Shown here in pieces: positions 24,863 through 33,268 of a DNA stretch of 64,000 bases. The DNA comes from Leptolinea sp964446955. Its GTDB lineage: Bacteria > Chloroflexota > Anaerolineae > Anaerolineales > Anaerolineaceae. The position numbers and the translations under genes were made by a program. Where the stretch lies: NCBI GenBank assembly GCA_964446955.1, contig CAYUQJ010000008.1, positions 1-64,000 of the forward strand, in the 5' to 3' direction. The notes beneath the pieces were generated by a model that saw only the letters and a list, made by a program, of their open reading frames with translations, was not told the origin of the DNA and did no database searches. The first letter of the stretch is position 1. Each line of letters begins with the position of its first letter.

Positions 24863-26614
24863 TTATTGGGACAGTGTTACTGTGGGCGTGAAAGTGGGGG
24901 TAATTGTAGGTGTGAATGTCGGTGTGAAGGTTGGATAGACAATAGCTGGTGGTGCGTCTTCTTCTGAATCCGGCCGGGAAGAGGCCGCTTTCAGCCTGCC
25001 CATGAGCCATTCAATGGCATGGCGGACCTGGATCAGTCCGTTGCCAAAGTATTGGTCCCAACCGTTTGCGCCCAGGTCTTTGGATGTTGTCTCAATGGTG
25101 GTCTTTATCTGGGCTGGTGTCATAGGCCGGATACTTTTTAATAAGGAAGCCAACCCTGTAACCTGGGGCGCGGCCATGGATGTTCCCGTCCGGTAATTCA
25201 GTCCAGATCCTTCCGTTGACAGCACATTGTTGCCCGGCGCGACCACATCAAGGGCAGAACCATAATTGGAATAAAAAGCACGATTCTCACTGTTATCCAC
25301 CGCGCCGACGGCGATCACCTGCGGCAGAGCGGCCGGGTAATTTACGGTTGAATTTGTATTTCCACTCGCGGCAACAACGGTAACACCCCGGCTGCTGGCA
25401 TAATCAACAGCCGCGGCCACCAGCGCGGAGTAGCTGTCGAGTGCCAGGCTCAAGTTGATGATTGACGCGCCGTTATCCACCGCGTACAGGATACCGTAAT
25501 ACACATTCAAATCGGAACCAGAACCGGACGCATCCAACACCTTGATTGGCATGATCTTAGCCTGCCAGTCAAGGCCGGCAATGCCGTTGCCGTTGTTTCC
25601 GGTGGCGGCGATAATACCCGCGACATGGGTACCGTGTCCGTTATCATCAAAGGGATCGTAGTCATTGTTGACAAAGTCATATCCGCCCACCAGGCGGCCG
25701 GATAGATCCAAATTCGTGTAATTTACACCGGTATCTATCACGGCGATGATCACATTGCCAGAACCCGTGGTGTAATCCCATCCACCGGCTGCATCGATCA
25801 TTGTCAGATATGGCTGGTTTGCAAATTCCGGATCATTGGGGATAATGTCCAGGGCAGTGGCTTCCAGCATGGGCGCGGCAGACTGGATACCAGCAAGGGA
25901 TTCGATCAAAACAGCCGAATCTGTTTCACTGCCTGGCGGAACATCCAGCACCAGAATCCCATCATCTCCCGCTTCAACATCAGAAAAACCGAGTAGATTC
26001 ATTTTGGATAAAATCTCTTCCAGATTTTCAGACGTATTGTATTGCACCAGTATCTTCCCTTTGACCGTTGAGGAAGATTCATCAACAACTTCCATTAATG
26101 CCTCGTCTTCGGCCAAATGTGGTTCTTCCACAACCGTCGGTTCAGGGGTTGGTGTTGTTTCAAAATAATGGGCGGTTGTTTCTGTCGATAACGGACTGGG
26201 AGTTTCGGAGGATAGTTCTATTGGGATACTCGTGGGCTCAATCGCCTGCTCTGTAACGACTGTAGTTTCAATTAGAGGAGAGTTATCGGGTGTAGGTATT
26301 AATGTGTCTTCGGCTGGTGAAGGTCCGGGTGTTGTTTCAGAAGGTGGGGAGACCGGTTCAGTTGCAACATCGGTCTGCGGAGTGGATATGGACTCATCTG
26401 TGACGGATATCTCTGTTGCCACCGGTTGTGGAGATGATTCAATGTTTTCTTCTTCTGTACCAGTTTCCTGAATCTGATCCTCTATTTGCACGGACGGAGT
26501 CTCATCCAGCAGGCGCGCGCCATAGCCAACCGTGGCCGATTGCAACGGTGAGAGAGTCAGCCCTGCAGCCAACAACAGAGCAAGGAAAACCTGCGCGACT
26601 TTTATAGATTTCAT
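24863..26614 (-). CDS. secreted S8 (subtilisin-like) serine protease
   Basis: A protein of about 583 residues. An N-terminal signal peptide (MKSIKVAQVFLALLLAAG) is followed by about 120 residues rich in Glu, Thr, Ser and Pro, probably a wall-spanning or prodomain linker. The S8 catalytic domain holds Asp in VIAVIDTGVNYT, His in NGHGTHVAG and Ser in GTSMAAPQVTG, with the oxyanion Asn in AASGNTN. A short Thr/Pro/Phe repeat tail ends the protein. ATG 26614 is chosen because it directly precedes the signal peptide. It is divergent from the radical SAM gene with a 69-bp gap. No sorting motif is visible at the C-terminus. Confidence 0.9.
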   Translation of the reverse strand: MKSIKVAQVFLALLLAAGLTLSPLQSATVGYGARLLDETPSVQIEDQIQETGTEEENIESSPQPVATEISVTDESISTPQTDVATEPVSPPSETTPGPSPAEDTLIPTPDNSPLIETTVVTEQAIEPTSIPIELSSETPSPLSTETTAHYFETTPTPEPTVVEEPHLAEDEALMEVVDESSSTVKGKILVQYNTSENLEEILSKMNLLGFSDVEAGDDGILVLDVPPGSETDSAVLIESLAGIQSAAPMLEATALDIIPNDPEFANQPYLTMIDAAGGWDYTTGSGNVIIAVIDTGVNYTNLDLSGRLVGGYDFVNNDYDPFDDNGHGTHVAGIIAATGNNGNGIAGLDWQAKIMPIKVLDASGSGSDLNVYYGILYAVDNGASIINLSLALDSYSALVAAAVDYASSRGVTVVAASGNTNSTVNYPAALPQVIAVGAVDNSENRAFYSNYGSALDVVAPGNNVLSTEGSGLNYRTGTSMAAPQVTGLASLLKSIRPMTPAQIKTTIETTSKDLGANGWDQYFGNGLIQVRHAIEWLMGRLKAASSRPDSEEDAPPAIVYPTFTPTFTPTITPTFTPTVTLSQ

Positions 26615-26683
26615 TGTTATCAACTTTATCTTATTATCGGCTAACGTCAAGAAAATGTGACATTTGCATTTCTGTTAGCTATA

Positions 26684-27808
26684 ATGAATTTGATGGCGCA
26701 ATTAATGGATGTCTTGGACAGGTTGACTAAGCCTGCCACGCTGGTTGAACCATTGGAAGGTGGCAGCGTGCGGTGTCTGGCCTGCGCCCACAGATGCATT
26801 ATCAAGCCTGGCAGAAGGGGCGCATGCAGAGTACGGTTTAACCAGGACGGCACGCTGATGGCACCGTGGGGTTATGTTGCCGGTGTCCAGGTTGACCCCA
26901 TCGAGAAGAAACCATTCAACCATTTTCTGCCTGGCGCAAAAGCGTTGACCTTTGGAATGCTGGGCTGTGATTTTCATTGCAGCTTTTGTCAGAATTGGCT
27001 GTCAAGCCAGGTACTGCGCGATGAGAATGCCACCCGGTCTATTGAGCGCATCCAAAAGGTACAACCCGGGGACCTGGTTGATCTGGCCGTGCGAAACGAT
27101 GCCAAAATCATTGCCTCATCGTACAATGAACCGCTGATTACCACCGAGTGGGCAATTGATATTTTTAAACAGGCTGTAAAAGTTGGGCTTAAGTGTGTTT
27201 ACGTTTCAAATGGATTTGCCACTCCACAGGCGCTTGAAGCATTAAAACCTTATTTAAGCGGGTACAAGATCGATCTCAAATCGATGCAGGAAAAGAATTA
27301 TCGCGAGCTGGGGGGCAAACTGCAAAATGTACTGGATACCATCAAGATGGCGCATGAATTGGGCTTCTGGGTGGAAGTTGTCACACTGGTAATACCGGAT
27401 TACAACGATTCCAACGAAGAGCTGTGGGAGACGGCACGCTTCATAACCTCGGTATCGCCGGATATCCCCTGGCACGTCACGGCTTTTCACCCGGATTACC
27501 GCATGACCGACCGGCCGCCAACCCCGGTGGATACCCTGATACGCGCGGCGGAGATTGGGCAGGAGTCGGGTCTGCATTATGTTTATGCCGGAAACCTGCC
27601 GGGACGGGTCAAATCGCTGGAGGATACCTATTGCCCGGTTTGCAATACCCGATTGATTTCCCGGGTGGGCTACATGATCAGGGATTACCAAATTACCGCC
27701 AATGGGACTTGTCCAAAGTGCGGCGCGAAACTGCCCGGTGTATGGACGGACGACCCCGGTCAAATCGATCTTGGGGGAGATCGCTTCCCGAGACCGGTGA
27801 TGTTTTAA
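26684..27808 (+). CDS. amrS: AmmeMemoRadiSam system radical SAM enzyme
   Basis: A radical SAM protein of about 374 residues. The cluster motif CDFHCSFCQNW (CX3CX2C) coordinates the 4Fe-4S cluster. An N-terminal CLACAHRC block and a C-terminal zinc-ribbon-like pair, CPVCNTRL and CPKCGAKLPG, are typical of this family. Family partners AMMECR1 and MEMO are not in the window, so it may act from elsewhere in the genome. ATG 26684 is used because the preceding codons look like an untranslated leader. The reaction of the family is still not settled. Confidence 0.88.
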   Translation: MNLMAQLMDVLDRLTKPATLVEPLEGGSVRCLACAHRCIIKPGRRGACRVRFNQDGTLMAPWGYVAGVQVDPIEKKPFNHFLPGAKALTFGMLGCDFHCSFCQNWLSSQVLRDENATRSIERIQKVQPGDLVDLAVRNDAKIIASSYNEPLITTEWAIDIFKQAVKVGLKCVYVSNGFATPQALEALKPYLSGYKIDLKSMQEKNYRELGGKLQNVLDTIKMAHELGFWVEVVTLVIPDYNDSNEELWETARFITSVSPDIPWHVTAFHPDYRMTDRPPTPVDTLIRAAEIGQESGLHYVYAGNLPGRVKSLEDTYCPVCNTRLISRVGYMIRDYQITANGTCPKCGAKLPGVWTDDPGQIDLGGDRFPRPVMF

Positions 27809-27964
27809 AGCGTTGGGTTGCTAATAATAATGGGCAGTGATGGCTCATATAGTTATTTGATAACCGGTCTTTTGCCTTACCCCTAAAACCAGAAACCTTG
27901 CCACTTCGAGTCAGGGCGGCTACAATCATCCATAACCTTTATTGATAGAAAGAATTTGCGATTT

Positions 27965-28744
27965 ATGTCCCCTACTCTGGATGAAGTAAAAACCATTGCC
28001 CGTGAAGCCGGCGGTATTCTGCGTGCCGGTTACGGTCAGGTGCACCAGGTTGAAATGAAAAGCCTCATCGATCCGGTGACCGAAACCGACAAGCGTTCGG
28101 AAGAATTCATTGTCTCGTATATCAAGAAACACTATCCCGATCATTCCATCGTGGCTGAAGAATCCGGCGTCCATCAGGGAAGTAATGGATCATGCTGGTA
28201 TATCGACCCGCTCGATGGTACCGTCAACTTCTCTCATGGCGTTCCCATCTTTTGTGTCTCCATTGCCTACGCGGAAGATGGAGTGATGAAGCTGGGCGCG
28301 GTTTACGACCCCCTGCTGGATGAGATGTTCAGCGCGGAAAAAGGCAAAGGCGCCTGGCTTAATGACCGACGCATCCACGTGACAGAGACCAGTGATCTTA
28401 TTCGCAGTTTGACGGTGACCGGTTTCCCCTACGACCAGAAATCCCCTGAAATGCAGCTGGCTTTAGAGCTTTACCGGCGTTTCAGCCTGCAGGCACAGGC
28501 CTGCCGCCGTTTCGGATCTGCCGCGCTGGATTGCTGTTATGTGGCCGCCGGGCGTATGGACATCTACTTTGAAATCACGGTGAATTCGTATGATATTGCC
28601 GCCGGAATTCTCCTCGTGCAGGAGGCGGGCGGTATCACATCCAAATATGACGGGTCAACCGATTGCCTGTCGAAACCCATCAGTATTGTTGCTGCGAACA
28701 AACATCTTCATCCGCAGGCTCTGCGGGTGATCCAACAGGGGTAA
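27965..28744 (+). CDS. inositol monophosphatase family protein
   Basis: A 259-residue Mg-dependent phosphatase of the IMPase/FBPase superfamily. Motif 1 is EESG with the DPLDGTVNFSHG metal site, and motif 2 is SYDIAAGILLVQEAGG. It could act on inositol phosphate, fructose bisphosphate or related sugars. It ends ten bases before the CcrM-like gene, so the two may share a transcript. Confidence 0.9.
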   Translation: MSPTLDEVKTIAREAGGILRAGYGQVHQVEMKSLIDPVTETDKRSEEFIVSYIKKHYPDHSIVAEESGVHQGSNGSCWYIDPLDGTVNFSHGVPIFCVSIAYAEDGVMKLGAVYDPLLDEMFSAEKGKGAWLNDRRIHVTETSDLIRSLTVTGFPYDQKSPEMQLALELYRRFSLQAQACRRFGSAALDCCYVAAGRMDIYFEITVNSYDIAAGILLVQEAGGITSKYDGSTDCLSKPISIVAANKHLHPQALRVIQQG

Positions 28745-28754
28745 CCACGCGCGG

Positions 28755-29855
28755 ATGAACACTGACCTGCCACTGGACCGGATACTGGAAGGCGATTGCG
28801 TCGAACTTCTGGCCAGCCTGCCGGCAGAATCGGTGGACATGGTGTTTGCCGACCCGCCTTATAACCTGCAATTGCAGAAGGAATTGCGGCGTCCGGATAA
28901 TTCGCTGGTGGATGCCGTCAACGAACGGTGGGACCAGTTTTCCAGCTTTGCAGAATATGACACCTTTACCCGCGCCTGGCTATCCGCCTGCCGCCGGGTT
29001 TTGAAACCCACCGGTACACTGTGGGTCATCGGCAGTTACCATAATATTTACCGGGTTGGCGCCGTGCTGCAGGACCTGGATTTCTGGATCCTGAATGATG
29101 TGGTGTGGATAAAATCCAACCCCATGCCGAATTTCCGGGGTGTGCGTTTTACCAACGCTCATGAGACGCTCATCTGGGCGCAGAAAGACCGCGGCGCGCG
29201 TTACACCTTCAACCACCAGACGATGCGCGCCCTGAACGAAGAGCTGCAAATGCGCAGCGATTGGTATCTGCCGTTGTGTGTCGGCCGGGAGCGGCTGCGC
29301 GCCAATGGGGCAAAATTGCACCCCACCCAGAAACCGGCCGCTCTGTTATACCGCGTGCTGGCTGCCAGCACCCGTCCCGGAGATGTGGTGCTTGATCCAT
29401 TCTTTGGCACCGGTACCACCGGCGAAGCTGCCATCCGGCTGGGGCGGCACTGGATCGGTATGGAGAAAGAGCCACAGTACATCAAACATGCCCGGGAACG
29501 ATTGGCCGGGATCAAACCTGATCCCGATGTGGATGGTCCATGCGAAAAACCGGAGGTTCGACAACGTATTCGCCTGCCATTCGGCAGTTTGCTAGAATAT
29601 GGATACCTGCGTCCGGGTGATGTGCTGTGCCTGGGGCCGCAATCCGGCATTCAGGCTGTCATCACCGCGCAGGGCAGGCTGCAACTGGACGGGCAGACCG
29701 GTTCCATTCACGGGTTGGCCAGTCAATTGCAGGGCCGGCAGGCCAATGGCTGGACAGACTGGTATTACCGCGACCCGGCGGATAATTGTCTGTATCCCAT
29801 TGACCGGCTGCGGCAGTACATTCTACATTCCCAGGAGAAAACATCCGATGAGTAA
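28755..29855 (+). CDS. CcrM-like adenine-N6 DNA methyltransferase
   Basis: A 366-residue beta-class DNA methyltransferase. Motif IV, DPPYNLQL, comes first near residue 33. The target-recognition region includes MRSDWYLP, and the SAM motif DPFFGTGTTG follows near residue 215, which is the beta-class order. The C-terminal extension (RIRLPFGSLLEYGYLRPGD...) matches the extra domain of CcrM, the GANTC methylase that marks the cell cycle in Alphaproteobacteria. No restriction enzyme is adjacent. The target sequence is inferred only by resemblance. Its stop overlaps the start of the M3 peptidase gene. Confidence 0.85.
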   Translation: MNTDLPLDRILEGDCVELLASLPAESVDMVFADPPYNLQLQKELRRPDNSLVDAVNERWDQFSSFAEYDTFTRAWLSACRRVLKPTGTLWVIGSYHNIYRVGAVLQDLDFWILNDVVWIKSNPMPNFRGVRFTNAHETLIWAQKDRGARYTFNHQTMRALNEELQMRSDWYLPLCVGRERLRANGAKLHPTQKPAALLYRVLAASTRPGDVVLDPFFGTGTTGEAAIRLGRHWIGMEKEPQYIKHARERLAGIKPDPDVDGPCEKPEVRQRIRLPFGSLLEYGYLRPGDVLCLGPQSGIQAVITAQGRLQLDGQTGSIHGLASQLQGRQANGWTDWYYRDPADNCLYPIDRLRQYILHSQEKTSDE

Positions 29856-31623
29856 TACATCAACCTACCCTCAGAAAGCCTGGTCTTTGAAAGGTCTGTT
29901 GCCTGAAGGTTCAAAAGAAGAAATTGACGCAATATTCGATCAACTGGAAAAAATGGCTTCGGAATTTGAAGCCTTCCGTCCGAAGCTTGTGCCCGGTATT
30001 GCTGTTGAGGTCTTTCAGGATTTAATGGACCGGCAGGAGGAAATGACCCGCAAGGCCAATGTGCTGTTCAGCTTTGCCAACCTGCGATTTGCTGCCGATA
30101 CCCAGGATCAGAACGCGCTGGCACTGCTGGCGCGCATCCAGCAGTTCACGGCTGAACTGGCCAACCGCACCCTGTTCTTCAGTCTGTGGTGGAAAGACCT
30201 GGATGACGCGAATGCCGATCGATTGATGGCCGTTTCCGGAGACCGCCGCTACTGGCTGGAGGAAATGCGGCATTTCAAAAAATATACCCTGACCGAGCCG
30301 GAAGAGAAGATCATCAATCTTAAAGATGTTACCGGCTCAAGCGCCATGGACACACTGTACACATCCATCACAAACCGATACACCTTCAACCTGACGGTCA
30401 ATGGTGAAACCAAAACCATGACGCGCGGCGAACTGGCGGTGTATGTGCGTGAAGCTGACCCTGATCTGCGCAGGCAGGCTTATCAGGAACTCTACCGCGT
30501 GTACGGGCAGGACGCACCCATATTAGGGCAGATCTACCAGAATATTGTGCGTGACTGGCGCAATGAACAGCTCGGTCTGCGCAAGTTCGTGTCGCCCATC
30601 GCGGTGCGGAATTTGGCCAATGATATTCCAGATGACGCCGTGGAGACACTGTTGGCGTCCGCCGAGAAGAATGCCAGCCTCTTTCACCGCTACTTTAAAT
30701 TGAAAGCCCGCTGGTTGGGCGTGGACAAGCTGCGCCGGTATGACGTGTACGCGCCGGTGGCAAAATCAGATAAGACATATACTTTTGACCAGGGCGTCAA
30801 GCTGGTGATGGATGCCTACCGCGCGTTCGATCCACAAATTGCCGAACAGGCGGAGCGCGTGTTGAAAGAGGACCATCTCGATAGCGAGGTGCGCAAGGGT
30901 AAACAGGGCGGCGCGTTCTGCCTGACCGCCCTTCCGAATCTGACCCCGTGGGTGTTGCAGAGCTTCCAGGGCAAGGCCGAAGATGTGGCTACCCTGGCGC
31001 ATGAACTGGGCCATGCCGTTCACTCCATGCAGGCATCGAAACACAGTATGCTTACTTTCCACGCCTCACTGCCGCTGGCCGAGACCGCCAGCACGTTTGG
31101 CGAGATGCTGCTGGTGGACCATCTGCTCAAACAGGACCCGGATGAGGACGTACGCCGCGATCTGCTCTTCCGTCAGGTGGATGATGCCTACGCCACCATA
31201 TTGCGCCAGGCATACTTCGCCATATTTGAAAAGGAAGCCCATGAGATGATCGCCGCCGGGGCTTCAGTGGATGAGCTTAACGCCGGCTACCTGGCCAACC
31301 TGAAGACCCAGTTCGGCGACTCGGTGGAGATCAGTGACGAATTCCAGTACGAATGGGTATCCATCCCGCACATTTTCAGCGTGCCGTTCTATGTGTATGC
31401 CTACAGTTTCGGGCAATTGCTGGTCTTTTCGCTGTATAAACAGTACAAACAGGAAGGTGAAGCCTTCAAGCCGCGCTACCTCAAGATACTGGAGACGGGC
31501 GGGTCGCGATCGCCTGACCGTATCCTCAAGGATGCCGGGATTGACATGCGCGAAGCATCCTTCTGGCAGGGCGGTTTTGATGTGATCGACGGATTGATCA
31601 CTGAGCTGGAGAAATACAAGTAA
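29848..31623 (+). CDS. M3 family oligoendopeptidase (PepF-like)
   Basis: A 591-residue zinc metallopeptidase of family M3B. The HEXXH site is LAHELGHAVHSM, with the third ligand Glu in LAETASTFGEML. The N-terminal helical region is typical of PepF. ATG 29848 has AGGAG upstream and overlaps the methyltransferase stop by eight bases, indicating coupling. It acts on cytoplasmic oligopeptides. Confidence 0.92.
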   Translation: MSNTSTYPQKAWSLKGLLPEGSKEEIDAIFDQLEKMASEFEAFRPKLVPGIAVEVFQDLMDRQEEMTRKANVLFSFANLRFAADTQDQNALALLARIQQFTAELANRTLFFSLWWKDLDDANADRLMAVSGDRRYWLEEMRHFKKYTLTEPEEKIINLKDVTGSSAMDTLYTSITNRYTFNLTVNGETKTMTRGELAVYVREADPDLRRQAYQELYRVYGQDAPILGQIYQNIVRDWRNEQLGLRKFVSPIAVRNLANDIPDDAVETLLASAEKNASLFHRYFKLKARWLGVDKLRRYDVYAPVAKSDKTYTFDQGVKLVMDAYRAFDPQIAEQAERVLKEDHLDSEVRKGKQGGAFCLTALPNLTPWVLQSFQGKAEDVATLAHELGHAVHSMQASKHSMLTFHASLPLAETASTFGEMLLVDHLLKQDPDEDVRRDLLFRQVDDAYATILRQAYFAIFEKEAHEMIAAGASVDELNAGYLANLKTQFGDSVEISDEFQYEWVSIPHIFSVPFYVYAYSFGQLLVFSLYKQYKQEGEAFKPRYLKILETGGSRSPDRILKDAGIDMREASFWQGGFDVIDGLITELEKYK

Positions 31624-31655
31624 GGTTGACTTATTCAACTTTCATGTTCAAAAAA

Positions 31656-31686
31656 AGACCACTCCCGGAAAATCAGGGAGTGGTTT
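31656..31686 (+). terminator. intrinsic terminator after M3 peptidase
   Basis: CCACTCCC (31659-31666) pairs with GGGAGTGG (31676-31683), extended by flanking A-T pairs, with A-run and T-run on either side. It can work in both directions, ending the peptidase transcript and the small Lys-rich gene transcribed toward it. Confidence 0.8.
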
Positions 31687-31711
31687 CATCTCAGTTTACT
31701 TTGCAATTCAA

Positions 31712-31780
31712 TTAAACTGCAACCTTTTTCTCTTTCTTTTTTTTCTTCTTTTCTTTATCCTTAGGACTTTTATCTCCCAT
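31712..31780 (-). CDS. 22-residue Lys-rich small protein, MGDKSPKDKEK family
   Basis: A very short frame that starts MGDKSPKDKEKKKKKKEKK and ends VAV. A second copy occurs at 34442-34516 with the first eleven codons nearly unchanged at DNA level and a diverged tail. Conservation of frame, start, stop and upstream sequence (GCCTCTTCTTT... on the plus strand) between two loci argues that both are real genes. The protein would be intrinsically disordered and strongly basic, suitable for RNA, ribosome or acidic-polymer binding. No function is known to me. Confidence 0.65.
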   Translation of the reverse strand: MGDKSPKDKEKKKKKKEKKVAV

Positions 31781-31913
31781 AGTAGCCTCTTCTTTCTTCT
31801 TTGGTGGAATAGAAATGTACAAGCGTGGTGATGTAATCCTGAATAACGAAATCAATCAACCTTATCACAAATTTCCAAAGAGAACAAGCTATTTTGAGGT
31901 TCTATATCCGTAG

Positions 31914-31937
31914 GGTGCGTTCGCGTTTGAACGCACC
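31914..31937 (+). repeat. REP hairpin, left flank of RAYT gene
   Basis: GGTGCGTTC and GAACGCACC form a 9-bp stem around a 6-base loop. The extended unit (31912-31941) is an inverted match of the hairpin at 32516-32545, so the transposase gene is bracketed by them. Confidence 0.8.
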
Positions 31938-31961
31938 ATTCGTCCGGTATTACAATTAACC

Positions 31962-32513
31962 ATGCCCGAATATCGCCGTTCTCGAGAAACCGGAGGGATA
32001 TTCTTTTTCACACTTGTCACATTTGACAGGTGTCCTATCCTTACAAAACCGGAAAGCATGTCCATTTTTCGGGCGGCATGGAATACCGTCCACAAAAAGA
32101 AACCGTTTAAAACAATCGCCATATGTGTTTTGCCGGATCACATCCATACGATCTGGCGTTTGCCCGAGGGGGATGCCGATTATTCGATGCGTTGGAAGGA
32201 AATAAAGCGGTTGTTCACGAAAGGGTATCTGGATAATATCGGATTTGGCGGGGAACGGAATAACTCGCGGGTAAAACGCAAAGAAGTTGGAATATGGCAA
32301 AGAAGGTTTTGGGAACATACCATTGTGGATGAAAATGATCTAAACAACCACATCGATTACATTCATTTCAACCCGGTGAAGCACGGATTGGTCAAGGATG
32401 CGGCGGATTGGCCATGGTCTAGCTTTGGACGATACGTGAAACTGGGTTTTTATCCGGCGAATTGGGGTAGAAGTAAGGGCAACTTAAATCTGGAAGTGGA
32501 CCGGGGAGAATGA
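31962..32513 (+). CDS. REP-associated tyrosine transposase (RAYT, Y1_Tnp)
   Basis: A 183-residue HUH-type Y1 transposase. The HUH motif is DHIHTIWRLP (near residue 59). The family's C-terminal pattern is IDYIHFNPVKHGLVKDAADWPWSSFGRYV. RAYTs are single-copy, domesticated relatives of IS200 transposases that process REP hairpins. Here a matching hairpin lies 24 bp upstream of the start and another begins just after the stop. The gene looks intact. Confidence 0.92.
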   Translation: MPEYRRSRETGGIFFFTLVTFDRCPILTKPESMSIFRAAWNTVHKKKPFKTIAICVLPDHIHTIWRLPEGDADYSMRWKEIKRLFTKGYLDNIGFGGERNNSRVKRKEVGIWQRRFWEHTIVDENDLNNHIDYIHFNPVKHGLVKDAADWPWSSFGRYVKLGFYPANWGRSKGNLNLEVDRGE

Positions 32514-32519
32514 TGGAAT

Positions 32520-32543
32520 GGTGCGTTCAAAATCGAACGCACC
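32520..32543 (+). repeat. REP hairpin, right flank of RAYT gene
   Basis: GGTGCGTTC (32520-32528) and GAACGCACC (32535-32543) form a perfect 9-bp stem with loop AAAATC. With flanks GAAT and CTA it is the inverted counterpart of the hairpin at 31914-31937, differing mainly in the loop. Confidence 0.8.
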
Positions 32544-32612
32544 CTACAACTTGTTTTTGTATAAGTTTTCTTTGTCAAAAATTAGGTTTTCCTTTAGTCC
32601 CCCATTAAATAC

Positions 32613-32666
32613 CGTTATCGTATAGCACCCTGCAAAGGACACCGGCCAGCTCGCCCAGGCCGAACG
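32613..32666 (+). repeat. RHS-linked dispersed repeat fragment
   Basis: About 54 bp that match, on the opposite strand, positions 78-134 at the left end of the window. Both contain TATCG-ATAGC, CCCTGCAAAG and CACCGGCCAGCT, followed by GCCCAGGCCGAAC. On the plus strand the last part encodes the TGQLAQAE of the RHS core, but the frame ends at once. It is a scrap of RHS-type DNA inserted in an otherwise AT-rich spacer. The remainder of 32545-32754 shows nothing else. Confidence 0.7.
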
Positions 32667-32754
32667 TTTAGTACCCAATGTAGGTTGGATTTGTAGTTTG
32701 CTTTCTTTAGTTATAAATTTTTAACCAAACATAAAGATTGAGTAGGTGAAAATA

Positions 32755-33054
32755 ATGAATTTTATAGCATCGAATATCTATGGAATATCATTCATTATCC
32801 TTTTTACAATATCTATATTCTTATTTCGAGACTCTTATAACGTATTGATCAAAAAGAAGAATGTTATTTTGCTCCATGAGAGAGTATTTTTATATCTTAT
32901 GGAAAAGATCTTGGGAAAAAAGAAATACGATAAATTTAGAAACGGTTACGTAATTCATTCGAGAAAAGCCGATGGAATAAATTTTCTTATTTCAGGTATC
33001 CTAGTATTAATAATGTCAATACTATTCTTTTCTGTTTTGCTTAAAAACTGGTAG
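32755..33054 (+). CDS. small two-pass membrane protein, AT-rich
   Basis: A protein of about 99 residues with two hydrophobic segments, one near residues 5-24 (IYGISFIILFTISIFLF) and one near the C-terminus (FLISGILVLIMSILFFSVLL). A basic loop between them is rich in Lys. ATG 32755 has AGTAGG eight bases upstream. Base composition is AT-rich like the 400-1600 insert. I do not recognise the family. It sits between REP and RHS fragments, so it is probably acquired DNA. Confidence 0.55.
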   Translation: MNFIASNIYGISFIILFTISIFLFRDSYNVLIKKKNVILLHERVFLYLMEKILGKKKYDKFRNGYVIHSRKADGINFLISGILVLIMSILFFSVLLKNW

Positions 33055-33134
33055 TAAATTGTGAATACGGAATTTGTTGTAAAGTTGATATATGGATGGG
33101 ATCGCTTGCATGCCCGAAAAACCCGAAGCCGCAG

Positions 33135-33159
33135 GGTGCAGTCAAAATCGACCGCACCT
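33135..33159 (+). repeat. diverged REP hairpin
   Basis: GGTGCAGTC and GACCGCACC pair with one mismatch around the loop AAAATC, which is identical to the loop of the hairpin at 32520. A half copy (GTGACCGCACC) follows at about 33171-33181. It is a third REP unit about 600 bp from the RAYT gene. Confidence 0.65.
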
Positions 33160-33268
33160 GTTCTTTAGGGGTGACCGCACCAGAAAGTCGGTATGATAAA
33201 TAACCATGCTAAACCCATCCCTTAGGATGGTTCAAGGGCTCTATCCTCTCTTTAGACCGTTGGTCAGA

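Noticed and set aside
24863..26614. Sortase substrate motif in the subtilisin-like protease
   Set aside because: The C-terminal tail is a Thr/Pro/Phe repeat with no LPxTG-like motif, hydrophobic segment or basic end.
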